Part shown: in pieces, positions 43,088 to 51,644 of the stretch
Position numbering within the stretch: position 1 is the first letter of the stretch
How the letters are laid out: each line of letters starts with the position of its first letter
Assembly (NCBI RefSeq): GCF_000716445.1
Contig: NZ_JNWK01000036.1
Coordinates: forward strand, 22,835 to 86,834
Length of the DNA stretch: 64,000 nt
Direction: 5' to 3'
From: Streptomyces wedmorensis
GTDB taxonomy: Bacteria; Actinomycetota; Actinomycetes; Streptomycetales; Streptomycetaceae
Position numbers and translations under genes: made by a program
The notes under the pieces: model-generated
What the model saw: only the letters and a program-made list of their open reading frames with translations
What the model was told of the DNA's origin: nothing
Database searches by the model: none

Positions 43088-44371
43088 TCAGCAGTCGCAG
43101 CCGCAGTCGCAGCCCCCGCAGCAGCCGTCGCCCTCGCAGCAGGAGGAGCAGTTGCCGCAGCAGTCACAGCAGTCGCAGCAGCTGCCGGGGTCGCACTGCT
43201 GGCAGAGTCCCTCGCGCCGCTGGCGGCTCCACGGGTCCTCGAAGGTGCCGCAGCACATCTGGCAGGTGCAGGCCAGGCCCACCCAGAGGGCGCATCCGGC
43301 TATCAGCCCGCGCCGGTTGGGCGGTTCGGGCGGGAACGGCCCGCCGGGGCCACCGGGGCCGCCGGGACCGGGGACGTACGGACCTCCGGGGCCGGCCGGT
43401 CCGCCGGGGGCGTACGGGTTCCCGGGCACCGGGCCGCCGGGGGTGGCGTACGGGTTCCCCGGGACCGGGCCGTGCGCGTGCGGGGCGCCCTGTCCCGCCC
43501 CGACGTGCGAGCAGCTCGTCGTGCCGAAGGCGCGGTCCACGGAGGCGCGGAGCTCATGGGCGAGGAGGACGTGGGCGAGCTTGCCGTCGGCGAACTCGGC
43601 GTCCTTCAGCGCGAGACGGATGCCGTGCAGGGCGTCGTCGGCGAGGCGGCGGGCCTCCTCGCGGGAGGTGCCGGTGGCGGTGAGCGGGTTCCAGGCGCCG
43701 CTCTCCGCGTCGGCCGCCTGGTCCTCGACGGCGTCGAGGAGGTGCGCGAGCCGGCCGAAGAGGCGGCCGGCCTCGGCGAGCGGCTCCGCGTTCCCCGGCC
43801 GGCCGGCGAGGACGGCGGTGTGCGCGAAGGCGGCCGCCGTGGCCGTCTCGGTCGGCTCGGTGACGGTGAGCAGGGGGGTGCCGGGCCCCGCGAGGGTCTC
43901 GATGCCGGTCTGCCGGTCGACGGCGTCGACGAGGACGGCGGTGTCGAAGCCGAGGGAGCGGCCCGTCCTGGCCCCGGCCTTGTCCCAGGAGCGGGCGACC
44001 CGGCGGGCCGCGGCGGCGACGGGCCGGCGGGCCAACAGGCCGTCCCGGTCGGCGACGTGGTCCCGCACCTTGGCCGAGGCGAGGACCAGCGAGACGGCGG
44101 CGGCGAGCCGGGCGCCCTCGCCCCGGGCCACCGGGGCGGTCCGCATGCCACGCAGCGGGCAGGGGCCCGCCGTGCGGCGGCCGGACGCGACGGCGCCGGT
44201 CTGAGCCTCCGTCAGGACCGAGACGATGAGCCCGTCGTAGTTGGTCACGACGCGGGCGAACTGCCCGTGGTCGGCGCGGAGGGCCAGGCAGAGGCCGCAG
44301 AGGTGGGCCGTCCACTCGACCTTGAGACGGTCGGTGAGCCGGTGCGCGCAGGGCCTGACGATTCCGAACAA
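43088..44371 (-). CDS. DUF5685 protein with Cys-rich tail
   Basis: 427 aa. TTG start (MFGIVRPCAHRL), with GGGGGAG four to five bases upstream; this is the usual beginning of DUF5685 proteins. The N-terminal about 280 residues are helical with CAHRL, HLCGLCLALR and DGLIVSVL motifs. A Pro/Gly repeat (GNPYATPGGPVPGNPYAPGG) links to a hydrophobic segment and a tail in which about 22 of the last 70 residues are Cys (CCDCCDCC-type runs). The tail should bind metal, for instance zinc or Fe-S, or be heavily crosslinked. Convergent with the binding-protein gene, 11 bp apart. Confidence 0.8.
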   Translation of the reverse strand: MFGIVRPCAHRLTDRLKVEWTAHLCGLCLALRADHGQFARVVTNYDGLIVSVLTEAQTGAVASGRRTAGPCPLRGMRTAPVARGEGARLAAAVSLVLASAKVRDHVADRDGLLARRPVAAAARRVARSWDKAGARTGRSLGFDTAVLVDAVDRQTGIETLAGPGTPLLTVTEPTETATAAAFAHTAVLAGRPGNAEPLAEAGRLFGRLAHLLDAVEDQAADAESGAWNPLTATGTSREEARRLADDALHGIRLALKDAEFADGKLAHVLLAHELRASVDRAFGTTSCSHVGAGQGAPHAHGPVPGNPYATPGGPVPGNPYAPGGPAGPGGPYVPGPGGPGGPGGPFPPEPPNRRGLIAGCALWVGLACTCQMCCGTFEDPWSRQRREGLCQQCDPGSCCDCCDCCGNCSSCCEGDGCCGGCDCGCDC

Positions 44372-44682
44372 CTGACTCCCCCGTGGATGGTGCGACGTGC
44401 CTCCGAGCGGCCTCGCGGCATCGTAGCGAGCCGGGTCGTTCACCCGTACGCGCCCATCGTCACCCGTCCAGCCCGACTTTCATATTTTCAGCAACATGGC
44501 CCTCCCTCAGGCCCCGCATACCGCAAGTTTCCTGACGAATCGCCAGGAAACGTCCCTCACGTTCTGCACCAGTACCGTCACGAATCCCCTGCGCGGCGAC
44601 TATCCACTTGGCGCCCGATCCGCATCATGGACGACGATGGGTACTGCGGAACCACAAGTGACCGCGCTGAAAGGAGGCGTCC
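44372..44682. other. divergent intergenic region with inverted repeat
   Basis: 311 bp between DUF5685 and sflA. A perfect inverted repeat GTTTCCTG (44527-44534), 9 bp, CAGGAAAC (44544-44551) lies about 130 bp before sflA and is AT-richer than its surroundings, making it a candidate operator. AAAGGAGG at the right edge is the sflA ribosome site. No other gene seen. Confidence 0.5.
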
Positions 44683-45117
44683 ATGGGATCGGTGCGCAAG
44701 GCGAGTGCCTGGCTGGGACTCGTCGAGGACAACGACGAGCGTTACTACGACGACGAGTACGCCGACGGTGCCGAGAGCGGCGACGCCTGGGTGACGGACC
44801 CCCGGGTCCGGGTCGCCACGGACACCGCCGAGGAACGGGGCCGCCGGATCGCCACCGTCTCCCCGGACGGCTTCCGGGACGCCCGGAGCATCGGCGAGCT
44901 CTTCCGGGACGGCGTCCCGGTGATCGTGAACCTGACCGCGATGGAGGGCAACGACGCCAAGCGCGTCGTCGACTTCGCCGCCGGTCTCGCCTTCGGCCTG
45001 CGCGGATCGATCGAGCGGGTGGCGACGCGGGTCTTCCTGCTCACCCCGGCCGACACCCAGATCGTCACCGGCGAGTCGGGCCGGCGCCGGCAGGACGGCT
45101 TCTTCAACCAGAGCTGA
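44683..45117 (+). CDS. sflA: SepF-like cell-division protein SflA
   Basis: 144 aa. N-terminal amphipathic helix [13 protein letters not shown] binds membrane, an acidic linker follows, and the SepF core (about residues 60-135) has [27 protein letters not shown] and [12 protein letters not shown]. Streptomyces carry SepF plus two SepF-like proteins, SflA and SflB, which affect FtsZ assembly and branching; the location in a block syntenic with SCO1749 favours SflA. A strong AAAGGAGG precedes the ATG. It is not next to ftsZ or ylmD/E, unlike SepF proper. Confidence 0.85.
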   Translation: MGSVRKASAWLGLVEDNDERYYDDEYADGAESGDAWVTDPRVRVATDTAEERGRRIATVSPDGFRDARSIGELFRDGVPVIVNLTAMEGNDAKRVVDFAAGLAFGLRGSIERVATRVFLLTPADTQIVTGESGRRRQDGFFNQS

Positions 45118-45162
45118 GCGGGCCCGCCGGCCAGGCACGGCGCCTCCCGGGCGACGACCGGG

Positions 45163-46896
45163 TCAGTGCGCCGGGCTCCCCGACCCGGCGGGCTCGATCG
45201 CTTCCCGGGTCGCGGGCACCCGCGACTCGCACGGCTCCGGAGCCTCCAGTACGTCGAAGGCCCCTTCCTGACCCACCGGGCGGTCCAAGACCCGGGGCAC
45301 CCGCGGCTCGCCCGGCTCCGGGGCCTTCAGCACGTCGAAGGCCTCTTCCTGATCCACCGGGCAGTCCATGACCCGGGGCAGCCGCCGGGCCATCAGCGCG
45401 CCGAGGAGCAGCAGCCCGGCGCTCACGCACAGGGTGAGGTGCAGGCCGTTCACGAAGGAGTGCCGGGCGGCCTGGTGCAGGGCGTCACCGGCGGCGCCGC
45501 CGAGCTGGTCGGCGACCTTGTAGGCCTCGCCGAGGGAGTTCGCCGCGGCCTTGCTCGCCTCCGCGGGCACCCCGGGGACCCCTGAGAGTCCGGGGGCGTA
45601 AGCCGCGTTCATCACACTGCCGAGCAGGGCGATGCCCATGCCGGCGCCGAGCTGGTACGAGGTCTCGCCGATCGCGGCCGCGCCGCCGGCGCTCTCCTGC
45701 GGCGCCTCGCTGAGCATCGACTCGTACGCCGAGAAGAGCGTGGTCTGCAGGCCGAAGCCGAGCAGCACGAAGCCCACCGTGAGCAGCAGCGGCCGGTCGT
45801 CCTGCCCCATCAGGGTCAGCAGCAGCACGGCGGCGGCGGTGAGGACGAAGCCCCAGCCGACCATCCGGCGCGGCCCGATCCTGCGCAGGGTGTACGAGCC
45901 GGTGGCGCCGGCGGCCATGGCGGCGAAGGTCAGCGGGAGGAGCCGGAGGCCGGTCTCCAGGGGGCTGAGCCCGATGACCAGCTGGAGGTACTGGACGGCG
46001 ATGAGCTCCAGGCCGACCAGGGCCAGCATGCCGATGACGATGCAGCCGACCGAGGTGGTGAAGGCGGCCCGGGAGAAGAGCCGCAGGTCGATCAGCGGGT
46101 GCGGGCGCCGCTTCTGCCGCCGTACGAAGAGGACGAGGAGCACGGCGCCGGCGAGCAGCGGACCGGCGGTCGGCAGGGTGAGGAACGGTTCGCCGGCCCC
46201 GGCACGCTTGATGCCCAGGACGCAGCCGAGGACGCCGGCCGCGGCCATGAGCGCTCCGAGGACGTCCCACGGGCCGTCGGATCCGCCCCGGGACTCCGGG
46301 AGGAGCCTGCGGCCGAGCGGCAGTATGAGGGCCATCAGCGGGATGTTGATGAGGAAGACGGAGCCCCACCAGTAGTTCTCGACGAGGAACCCGCCGAGCA
46401 CCGGTCCGGTGGCGGCGCCGATCGCGGCGACCGCGGTCCAGATGCCGATGGCGGTGGCGCGCTCCCGCCGGTCGGGGAAGACCGCCCGCAGGATGGAGAG
46501 CGTCGCGGGCATGATCATCGCGCCGCCGACGCCGAGCAGCGCGCGGGCCGCGATGAGGACCCAGGGTTCGGTGGCGAGGGCGGCGACCGCGGAGGCGATG
46601 CCGAAGAGCGCGTAGCCGAGGAGGAGGACCCGCCGGCGGCCGACCCGGTCCCCGAGGGTGCCGAAGAGGATCAGCAGCGAGGCGCAGATCAAGGGGTAGG
46701 CGTCGACGATCCAGAGCAGCGCGGTGGAGCTGGGGCGCAGGTCCTCGGTGAGCGAGGGGACGGCGACGTGGAGGATGGTCGCGTCGAGGGCGACCAGCAG
46801 GAGGCTGACGCAGAGGACGACGAGGACGACCCACCGGTTGGCGCTTCTGCCGGCAGTGGCACGCGATCGCCCTTGGGCCGTGTTCGTCCGCGACAT
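45163..46896 (-). CDS. MFS multidrug exporter, DHA2 (EmrB/QacA) family
   Basis: 577 aa, 14 predicted helices. LDATILHVAVPSL (motif C-like start), GTLGDRVGRRRVLLLGY (motif A) and GVGGAMIMPATLSILRAVFP are DHA2 signatures. GGGAGG six bases before the ATG at 46896 marks the start. The cytoplasmic tail contains two copies of a 27-residue unit (core EAFDVLKAPEPGEPRVP) made by an 81-bp tandem duplication. No regulator is adjacent; proton-driven export of a drug or metabolite is likely. Confidence 0.9.
   Translation of the reverse strand: MSRTNTAQGRSRATAGRSANRWVVLVVLCVSLLLVALDATILHVAVPSLTEDLRPSSTALLWIVDAYPLICASLLILFGTLGDRVGRRRVLLLGYALFGIASAVAALATEPWVLIAARALLGVGGAMIMPATLSILRAVFPDRRERATAIGIWTAVAAIGAATGPVLGGFLVENYWWGSVFLINIPLMALILPLGRRLLPESRGGSDGPWDVLGALMAAAGVLGCVLGIKRAGAGEPFLTLPTAGPLLAGAVLLVLFVRRQKRRPHPLIDLRLFSRAAFTTSVGCIVIGMLALVGLELIAVQYLQLVIGLSPLETGLRLLPLTFAAMAAGATGSYTLRRIGPRRMVGWGFVLTAAAVLLLTLMGQDDRPLLLTVGFVLLGFGLQTTLFSAYESMLSEAPQESAGGAAAIGETSYQLGAGMGIALLGSVMNAAYAPGLSGVPGVPAEASKAAANSLGEAYKVADQLGGAAGDALHQAARHSFVNGLHLTLCVSAGLLLLGALMARRLPRVMDCPVDQEEAFDVLKAPEPGEPRVPRVLDRPVGQEGAFDVLEAPEPCESRVPATREAIEPAGSGSPAH
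45215..45376. repeat. 81-bp tandem duplication in the MFS gene
   Basis: Two in-frame 81-bp copies (45215-45295 and 45296-45376) encode the duplicated C-terminal segment. They differ at scattered positions, so the duplication is not brand new. Confidence 0.85.
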
Positions 46897-47303
46897 GTAC
46901 GTACCTCCCAGTGAAGCTCTCGCGCTCGGCGGGCCCCGGACCAGGGCGTATGCCCCTGGGGCGGCCCGGCATCGACGGGCGAGTGAGCCGTCAGCGTACG
47001 CGAGTTCAAGCCCCGAGCGCGTGGTGCAGCTCTCACCCCGGCGGGCCTCGGGGTGTGGCGTACGCCACTCCGGGCGGGCCGCGCGTCGCATGGAATTCCG
47101 CACGGATGCCTGTTTGAAGAAATTCCGTCGCCTTCAAACACACTTCCGGAATCGTCTTCCCCGACAATAGGACCGAAGGTCATAGGATTTACAGACGGAC
47201 GCCTGGAATAGACCACTCGCTGAGACCTACTCCACATCACATCGTCATCACGAAGGGACCGGATCGACCGGGTCTGCTTCTCACTCCCTGTAACGTCCAT
47301 TGG
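46897..47303. other. 407-bp divergent intergenic region
   Basis: Between the MFS gene and the PAP2 gene. Contains the MFS ribosome site (46902-46907 region, minus strand) and, on the plus strand, TAGGAT (47183-47188) and TAACGT (47291-47296); the latter is seven bases before the PAP2 GTG. The middle has no coding character. Confidence 0.5.
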
Positions 47304-48200
47304 GTGCGTACCGACATCTTTGCCCGGCTGGACCGGGAGCCGGAACCGCCGAAGATAGAGGTCCCGCGGATGACCCGCACGCGTCTCGCCCTCTTCGGCG
47401 GGACGTCGGCGTTCTATCTGGCCATCGTCGTGGCGGTGTTGCTGTCGACCTGGCTGGTGACCCTCGACTGGAAGATCATGCTCTTCCGGCCGTACCAGCA
47501 GTGGCCCGAGATCCACGGATTCCTCGACTACTACGTCGTCCTCGGTCAGCGCGGCCCCACGGCCGTCATGGTGGCCGCGTGGCTGGGCTGGCGCTCCTGG
47601 CGCCAGCACACCCTGCGACCGCTCCTCTGTCTCGGCGCCGCCCTGCTGCTGCTGAACGTCTCGGTCGGCGCGGTGAAACTCGGCCTCGGTCGTCTCGGCC
47701 CCCACTACGCGACGCAGGTCGGCTCCGCCGAGCTCTTCGCCGGCGGCGACATATTCCCCTCGGGTCACACCGCCAACGCGGTCGTGACCTGGGGCATCCT
47801 CGCCTACCTGGCGACCACCCCGCGGGCCCGGCGGTACCTGTCCGCCCTCTCCGCCGTGGTCGCGCTCGGCGTGGGCCTCACCACCGTGTACCTCGGCACG
47901 CACTGGCTGAGCGACGTCCTGCTCGGCTGGGCCGCCGGACTGCTCGTCCTCCTGGCCCTGCCGTGGTGCGAGCCGTTCCTCGCGGTGGCGGAGTCCTGGA
48001 TCCTCGCCGCCCGCGACCGCGTGCGGGAGCGCCTGCGGGAGCGCCGTCGCCTCGTGCCGTCGCTGCCCGTGGCCTCCGGCGGTCCGCGCCCGGGATTCTT
48101 CCCGCCGCGCCCGCCGGCCACCGAGGAGCCGGCCCGCGAGCCGGTCCGCGAGCCCGTGGGGGTGGCCGGCGGCCGACGCGCCCCGGCGACCCGCGGCTGA
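47304..48200 (+). CDS. PAP2-family lipid phosphatase
   Basis: 298 aa, about six helices. The three phosphatase motifs are KLGLGRLGPH (about residue 125), PSGH (about 153) and YLGTHWLSDVLLG, with catalytic His in the last two; motif 1 has LGPH rather than RP. It dephosphorylates lipid phosphates such as undecaprenyl pyrophosphate or phosphatidic acid at the outer face of the membrane. Basic Arg/Pro-rich C-terminus. TAACGT seven bases upstream of the GTG suggests leaderless translation. Confidence 0.88.
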   Translation: MRTDIFARLDREPEPPKIEVPRMTRTRLALFGGTSAFYLAIVVAVLLSTWLVTLDWKIMLFRPYQQWPEIHGFLDYYVVLGQRGPTAVMVAAWLGWRSWRQHTLRPLLCLGAALLLLNVSVGAVKLGLGRLGPHYATQVGSAELFAGGDIFPSGHTANAVVTWGILAYLATTPRARRYLSALSAVVALGVGLTTVYLGTHWLSDVLLGWAAGLLVLLALPWCEPFLAVAESWILAARDRVRERLRERRRLVPSLPVASGGPRPGFFPPRPPATEEPAREPVREPVGVAGGRRAPATRG

Positions 48201-48218
48201 CGCGTCACGCGGTACGAG

Positions 48219-48249
48219 AAGGGCCCCGGCCACAACGGCCGGGGCCCTT
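48219..48249. terminator. bidirectional terminator hairpin
   Basis: AAGGGCCCCGGCC (48219-48231), loop ACAAC, GGCCGGGGCCCTT (48237-48249): a perfect 13-bp stem between the convergent PAP2 and I78 genes. Confidence 0.8.
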
Positions 48250-48272
48250 CCCCGTGCGCCCGCGGGGCTCCG

Positions 48273-48488
48273 TCAGCCGAGCCAGCAGCGGGTGACGGAA
48301 CCGCCCTCGACCTCGAAGTTGATGCGCCCCGACAGGTACTCCATGGTGATGATCGAGCCGGGCGGCAGGGACCTGACGACCCTCCAGCCGCGGGCCCTGG
48401 CGAGCTGCTCGGCGCCTTCCGCGTCGAGGCCCACATAGGACTCGGGAGCGTCGCGGGGCGGTTCGGGAGTGCGTGATGTGGGTGACAT
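48273..48488 (-). CDS. I78-family peptidase inhibitor
   Basis: 71 aa. The C-terminal pattern [20 protein letters not shown] then SVTRCWLG is that of potato-inhibitor-like family I78, with the reactive loop near Thr-Met. The N-terminus is a Pro/Arg-rich tail without signal peptide, so it may act in the cytosol or leave by another route. ATG at 48488 with GTGAGG upstream; a GTG three codons earlier is an alternative. The nearby streptogrisins are about 16 kb away, so a link is not implied. Confidence 0.8.
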   Translation of the reverse strand: MSPTSRTPEPPRDAPESYVGLDAEGAEQLARARGWRVVRSLPPGSIITMEYLSGRINFEVEGGSVTRCWLG

Positions 48489-48797
48489 GGACCTCACGTT
48501 AGTCCCTTGGCGGTCACGCTTGTGTCACAAGTTCTCGACATATGTTTGACACGCCGACCGTCACTCGCAAGGGCCATTTCCGGCCGTTTCTCCAGCAATT
48601 CAGGAGACCATCCGACAGTTCGCACGAAGCCGCCGGAAGCGTTCGGTCACGCATACGCAATTCCGCCTTCCCGCGTTCCCGTCCCGAATTGCGGCGGCGA
48701 CGCGCACGCGAACCGCCCACTCTTCCCTTACAGAATGCTTACGCTGACCGAACGCCCGGAGACGCGGAGCCGGGAGGACGGCGAGGCGGAGGCAGCG
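48489..48797. other. 309-bp divergent region with palindrome
   Basis: Between the I78 gene and ctaD. Holds CTTGTGTCACAAG (48519-48531), a perfect odd palindrome, and TTGACA (48547-48552). The ctaD ribosome site GGCGGAGG is at the right end. A longer in-frame extension of ctaD through this region is Arg/Pro-rich and not credible. Confidence 0.45.
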
Positions 48798-50510
48798 ATG
48801 GACAACGGGACAGCGACCGCGACCGTCGAATCGGCCAGGCAGCGGCACGGCCGCGTCCTGATCGACTGGCTCACCACGACCGATCACAAGAAAATCGGCC
48901 ACCTCTATCTGGCCACCTCGTTCGCGTTCTTCCTCCTGGCCGGCCTCATGGCGATGCTGATGCGGGCCGAGCTGGCCCGGCCGGGACTCCAGCTCGTCTC
49001 GAACCAGGAGTTCAACCAGGCCTTCACCCTGCACGGCACGATCATGCTGCTGCTCTTCGCCACACCCACGTTCGCCGGCTTCGCCAACGAGCTGGTGCCG
49101 CTCCAGATCGGAGCGCCCGACGTCGCCTTCCCCCGGCTGAACATGTTCTCGTACTGGCTGTTCCTCTTCGGCGGCCTGATGGTGGTCGGCTCGCTGCTCA
49201 CGCCGACCGGCCCGGCCGCCTTCGGCTGGACCGCGTACGCCCCGCTCAACAGCCTGGAGCGCTCCCCCGGCGCCGGCGTCGACCTGTGGATCATGGGCCT
49301 GGCGCTCTCCGGTTTCGGCACCATCCTGACCTCGGTCAACTTCCTCGCGACCATCGTCGGGATGCGGGCGCCGGGCATGACCATGTTCCGGATGCCGATC
49401 TTCACCTGGAACGTCCTGTTCACCGCGGTCCTGGTGATCGTCGCCTTCCCGGTGCTCGCGGCGGCGCTGCTGGTCCTGGAGGCGGACCGGCGCCTCGGCT
49501 CCGTGGTCTTCCAGCCCGAGAACGGCGGGGCCCTGCTGTGGCAGCACCTCTTCTGGTTCTTCGGCCATCCCGAGGTCTACATCATCGCGCTGCCGTTCTT
49601 CGGGATCGTCAGCGAGATCATCCCGGTCTTCGCCCGCAAGCCGATCTTCGGGTACACGACCCTGATCGCGGCCACGATGGCGATCACCGGCCTCTCGGTG
49701 GTGGTCTGGGCCCACCACATGTTCGCGACGGGCGCGGTGCTGCTGCCGTTCTTCTCGATGCTGTCGTTCCTCATCGCGGTGCCGACCGGAGTGAAGTTCT
49801 TCAACTGGACCGGGACGATGCTGCGCGGCTCGCTCTCCTTCGAGACCCCGATGCTGTGGTCCGTCGGCTTCCTGGTCTCCTTCCTCTTCGGCGGCCTGAC
49901 CGGGGTGATCCTCGCCTCGCCGCCGATGGACTTCCAGGTCACCGACTCGTACTTCGTGGTGGCCCACTTCCACTACACGGTCTTCGGCACGGTGGTCTTC
50001 GCGACCTTCGCCGGCTTCTCCTTCTGGTGGCCCAAGTTCACCGGCCGGATGCTCGACGAGCGGCTCGGGAAGATGCACTTCTGGACCCTCTTCACCGGCT
50101 TCCACCTGACGTTCCTGGTGCAGCACTGGCTCGGCGCCGAGGGCATGCCCCGGCGGTACGCCGACTACCTGGCGGCGGACGGCTTCACCACCCTCAACAC
50201 GCTGTCCACGATCGGCGCCTTCCTGCTCGGCTTCTCCACCCTGCCGTTCCTCTACAACGTGTGGCGGACCTGGCGGTACGGCACGAAGGTCGAGGTCGAC
50301 GACCCCTGGGGCTTCGGGCGCTCCCTGGAGTGGGCGACCTCCTGCCCGCCGCCCCGGCACAACTTCGACGCGGTGCCGCGGATCCGCTCCGAGGCACCCG
50401 CCTTCGACCTGCACCACCCGGAGTTCGCGGCCTACGAGCGGATGCGGCTCACGAGTCCCCCGCCGACCCCGCTGCCGTCCGGTCGAGAGCGCGGGACAAG
50501 CGGTCCCTGA
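48798..50510 (+). CDS. ctaD: cytochrome c oxidase subunit I
   Basis: 570 aa, 12 helices. Haem-copper oxidase signatures: [25 protein letters not shown] (haem a His), [15 protein letters not shown] with the Cu(B) His and His-Tyr crosslink, WAHHMFATG (Cu(B) His pair) and [15 protein letters not shown] (both haem His). Reduces O2 to water and pumps protons. It has no subunit II, III or bc1 genes beside it, so it is an extra, stand-alone copy. GGAGG six bases before the ATG at 48798; an ATG 21 codons earlier is possible. The 3' end overlaps the WYL gene by 62 bp. Confidence 0.94.
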   Translation: MDNGTATATVESARQRHGRVLIDWLTTTDHKKIGHLYLATSFAFFLLAGLMAMLMRAELARPGLQLVSNQEFNQAFTLHGTIMLLLFATPTFAGFANELVPLQIGAPDVAFPRLNMFSYWLFLFGGLMVVGSLLTPTGPAAFGWTAYAPLNSLERSPGAGVDLWIMGLALSGFGTILTSVNFLATIVGMRAPGMTMFRMPIFTWNVLFTAVLVIVAFPVLAAALLVLEADRRLGSVVFQPENGGALLWQHLFWFFGHPEVYIIALPFFGIVSEIIPVFARKPIFGYTTLIAATMAITGLSVVVWAHHMFATGAVLLPFFSMLSFLIAVPTGVKFFNWTGTMLRGSLSFETPMLWSVGFLVSFLFGGLTGVILASPPMDFQVTDSYFVVAHFHYTVFGTVVFATFAGFSFWWPKFTGRMLDERLGKMHFWTLFTGFHLTFLVQHWLGAEGMPRRYADYLAADGFTTLNTLSTIGAFLLGFSTLPFLYNVWRTWRYGTKVEVDDPWGFGRSLEWATSCPPPRHNFDAVPRIRSEAPAFDLHHPEFAAYERMRLTSPPPTPLPSGRERGTSGP

Positions 50511-51435
50511 GGGCGCGGACCCGGTCCGTGAGCTCCGGCGGTTCGACCACCTCGAAGTCGAAGCCCATCAGCGACACGTGGATCACCAGGACGTCGAGGC
50601 TGTGCGCCCCCGTCCGAAGGAGGCAGCTCCCGTCGCCGTCGGCCTCCAGGGTGCCGTCCAGCGGGCCGACGACCGACGCGGCCTCGGCGAGCGGCACGAA
50701 CAGCCTGACCGTCGCCTCCGCCGCGTACGCGGTGCTCGACACGCCCTTCGAGACGTAGGCGGCCAGATCCGCGGCCGGCGGTTCGCGCGGCGGGAAGCGG
50801 GGGCCGTGCGGCGGCTTCGGCTCGATCCGGTCGGCCCGGAACGTGCGCCAGTCACCCCGGTCCAGGTCCCAGGCGACCAGGTACCAGCGCCGCTCCGTGC
50901 AGACCAGGCGGTGCGGCTCGACGGTCCTGCGGCTGCTCGTGCCGCCGTGGTCCCGGTAGGCGAAACGGAGCCGCTCGCCGTCCCGGCAGGCGTTGGCCAG
51001 CTCGGTGAGGACCGCCGGGTCCACCCGGTCCTTCGGGGTGCGCATCATCGGCACCGTGAAGGTGTTGAGCGCCGAGATCCGCCGCCGCAGCCGGCCCGGC
51101 AGGACCTGCTCCAGCTTGGCCAGGGCGCGTACGGAGCTCTCGCCGATGCCCTCGACGCCCTGTCCCGCGGCGGCGCGCAGGCCGACCGCGACCGCCACGG
51201 CCTCCTCGTCGTCGAGGAGCAGCGGCGGCAGCTCGGCCCCGGCCCCGAGCTGGTAGCCGCCGCCCGTGCCGGGGGTGGCGTGCACGGGGTAGCCGAGCTC
51301 CCGCAGCCGGTCGACGTCCCGCCGTACCGTGCGCGGGGTCACCCCCAGCCGATCGGCGAGATCGGGTCCCGACCACTCCCGGTGGGCCTGGAGCAACGAG
51401 AGCAGACGCAGCAGTCGCGCGGAGGTCTCCAACAT
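50449..51435 (-). CDS. WYL-domain transcriptional regulator (DeoR/YafY type)
   Basis: 328 aa. N-terminal HTH_11 ([39 protein letters not shown]), then the WYL domain ([35 protein letters not shown]) and the WCX C-terminal part. Such regulators sense nucleotides or other ligands through WYL. It is convergent with ctaD and overlaps its end, and no target gene is obvious. Confidence 0.92.
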   Translation of the reverse strand: MLETSARLLRLLSLLQAHREWSGPDLADRLGVTPRTVRRDVDRLRELGYPVHATPGTGGGYQLGAGAELPPLLLDDEEAVAVAVGLRAAAGQGVEGIGESSVRALAKLEQVLPGRLRRRISALNTFTVPMMRTPKDRVDPAVLTELANACRDGERLRFAYRDHGGTSSRRTVEPHRLVCTERRWYLVAWDLDRGDWRTFRADRIEPKPPHGPRFPPREPPAADLAAYVSKGVSSTAYAAEATVRLFVPLAEAASVVGPLDGTLEADGDGSCLLRTGAHSLDVLVIHVSLMGFDFEVVEPPELTDRVRALRDRLSRALDRTAAGSAGDS

Positions 51436-51508
51436 GCCCCGAGTCTGTCAGCCCTCGCGGACAGCCACGGTCCGCGATGCACCGCCGCCCACCCGGCCGG
51501 CGTGCCCC

Positions 51509-51644
51509 GCGTCAGCGGAAGCGCACGCTCCGGCCGGCACCTCGGCAGCGGCAGCGGCCGACGTTCCGGCCGACACCGCGTCCACGGCAGCGGTGGGCGG
51601 TCTCGCGGGCACGCGTCAGCGGAAGCGGCGGACGATCCGGCCGG
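51509..51644. repeat. partial duplication of the GT4 gene end
   Basis: GCGTCAGCGGAAGCG at 51509-51523 recurs at 51613-51627, each followed by CCGGCCGG; the second copy is the C-terminal codons plus stop of the GT4 gene. The 180-bp gap 51436-51615 otherwise holds nothing recognisable. Confidence 0.6.

Noticed and set aside
48519..48531. CTTGTGTCACAAG as a second Rex site before ctaD
   Set aside because: The half-sites are separated by one base instead of the six-base core spacing of Rex operators.
48507..48797. 97-codon N-terminal extension of ctaD
   Set aside because: Arg/Pro-rich sequence unlike any oxidase N-terminus; GGAGG before the ATG at 48798 is better.
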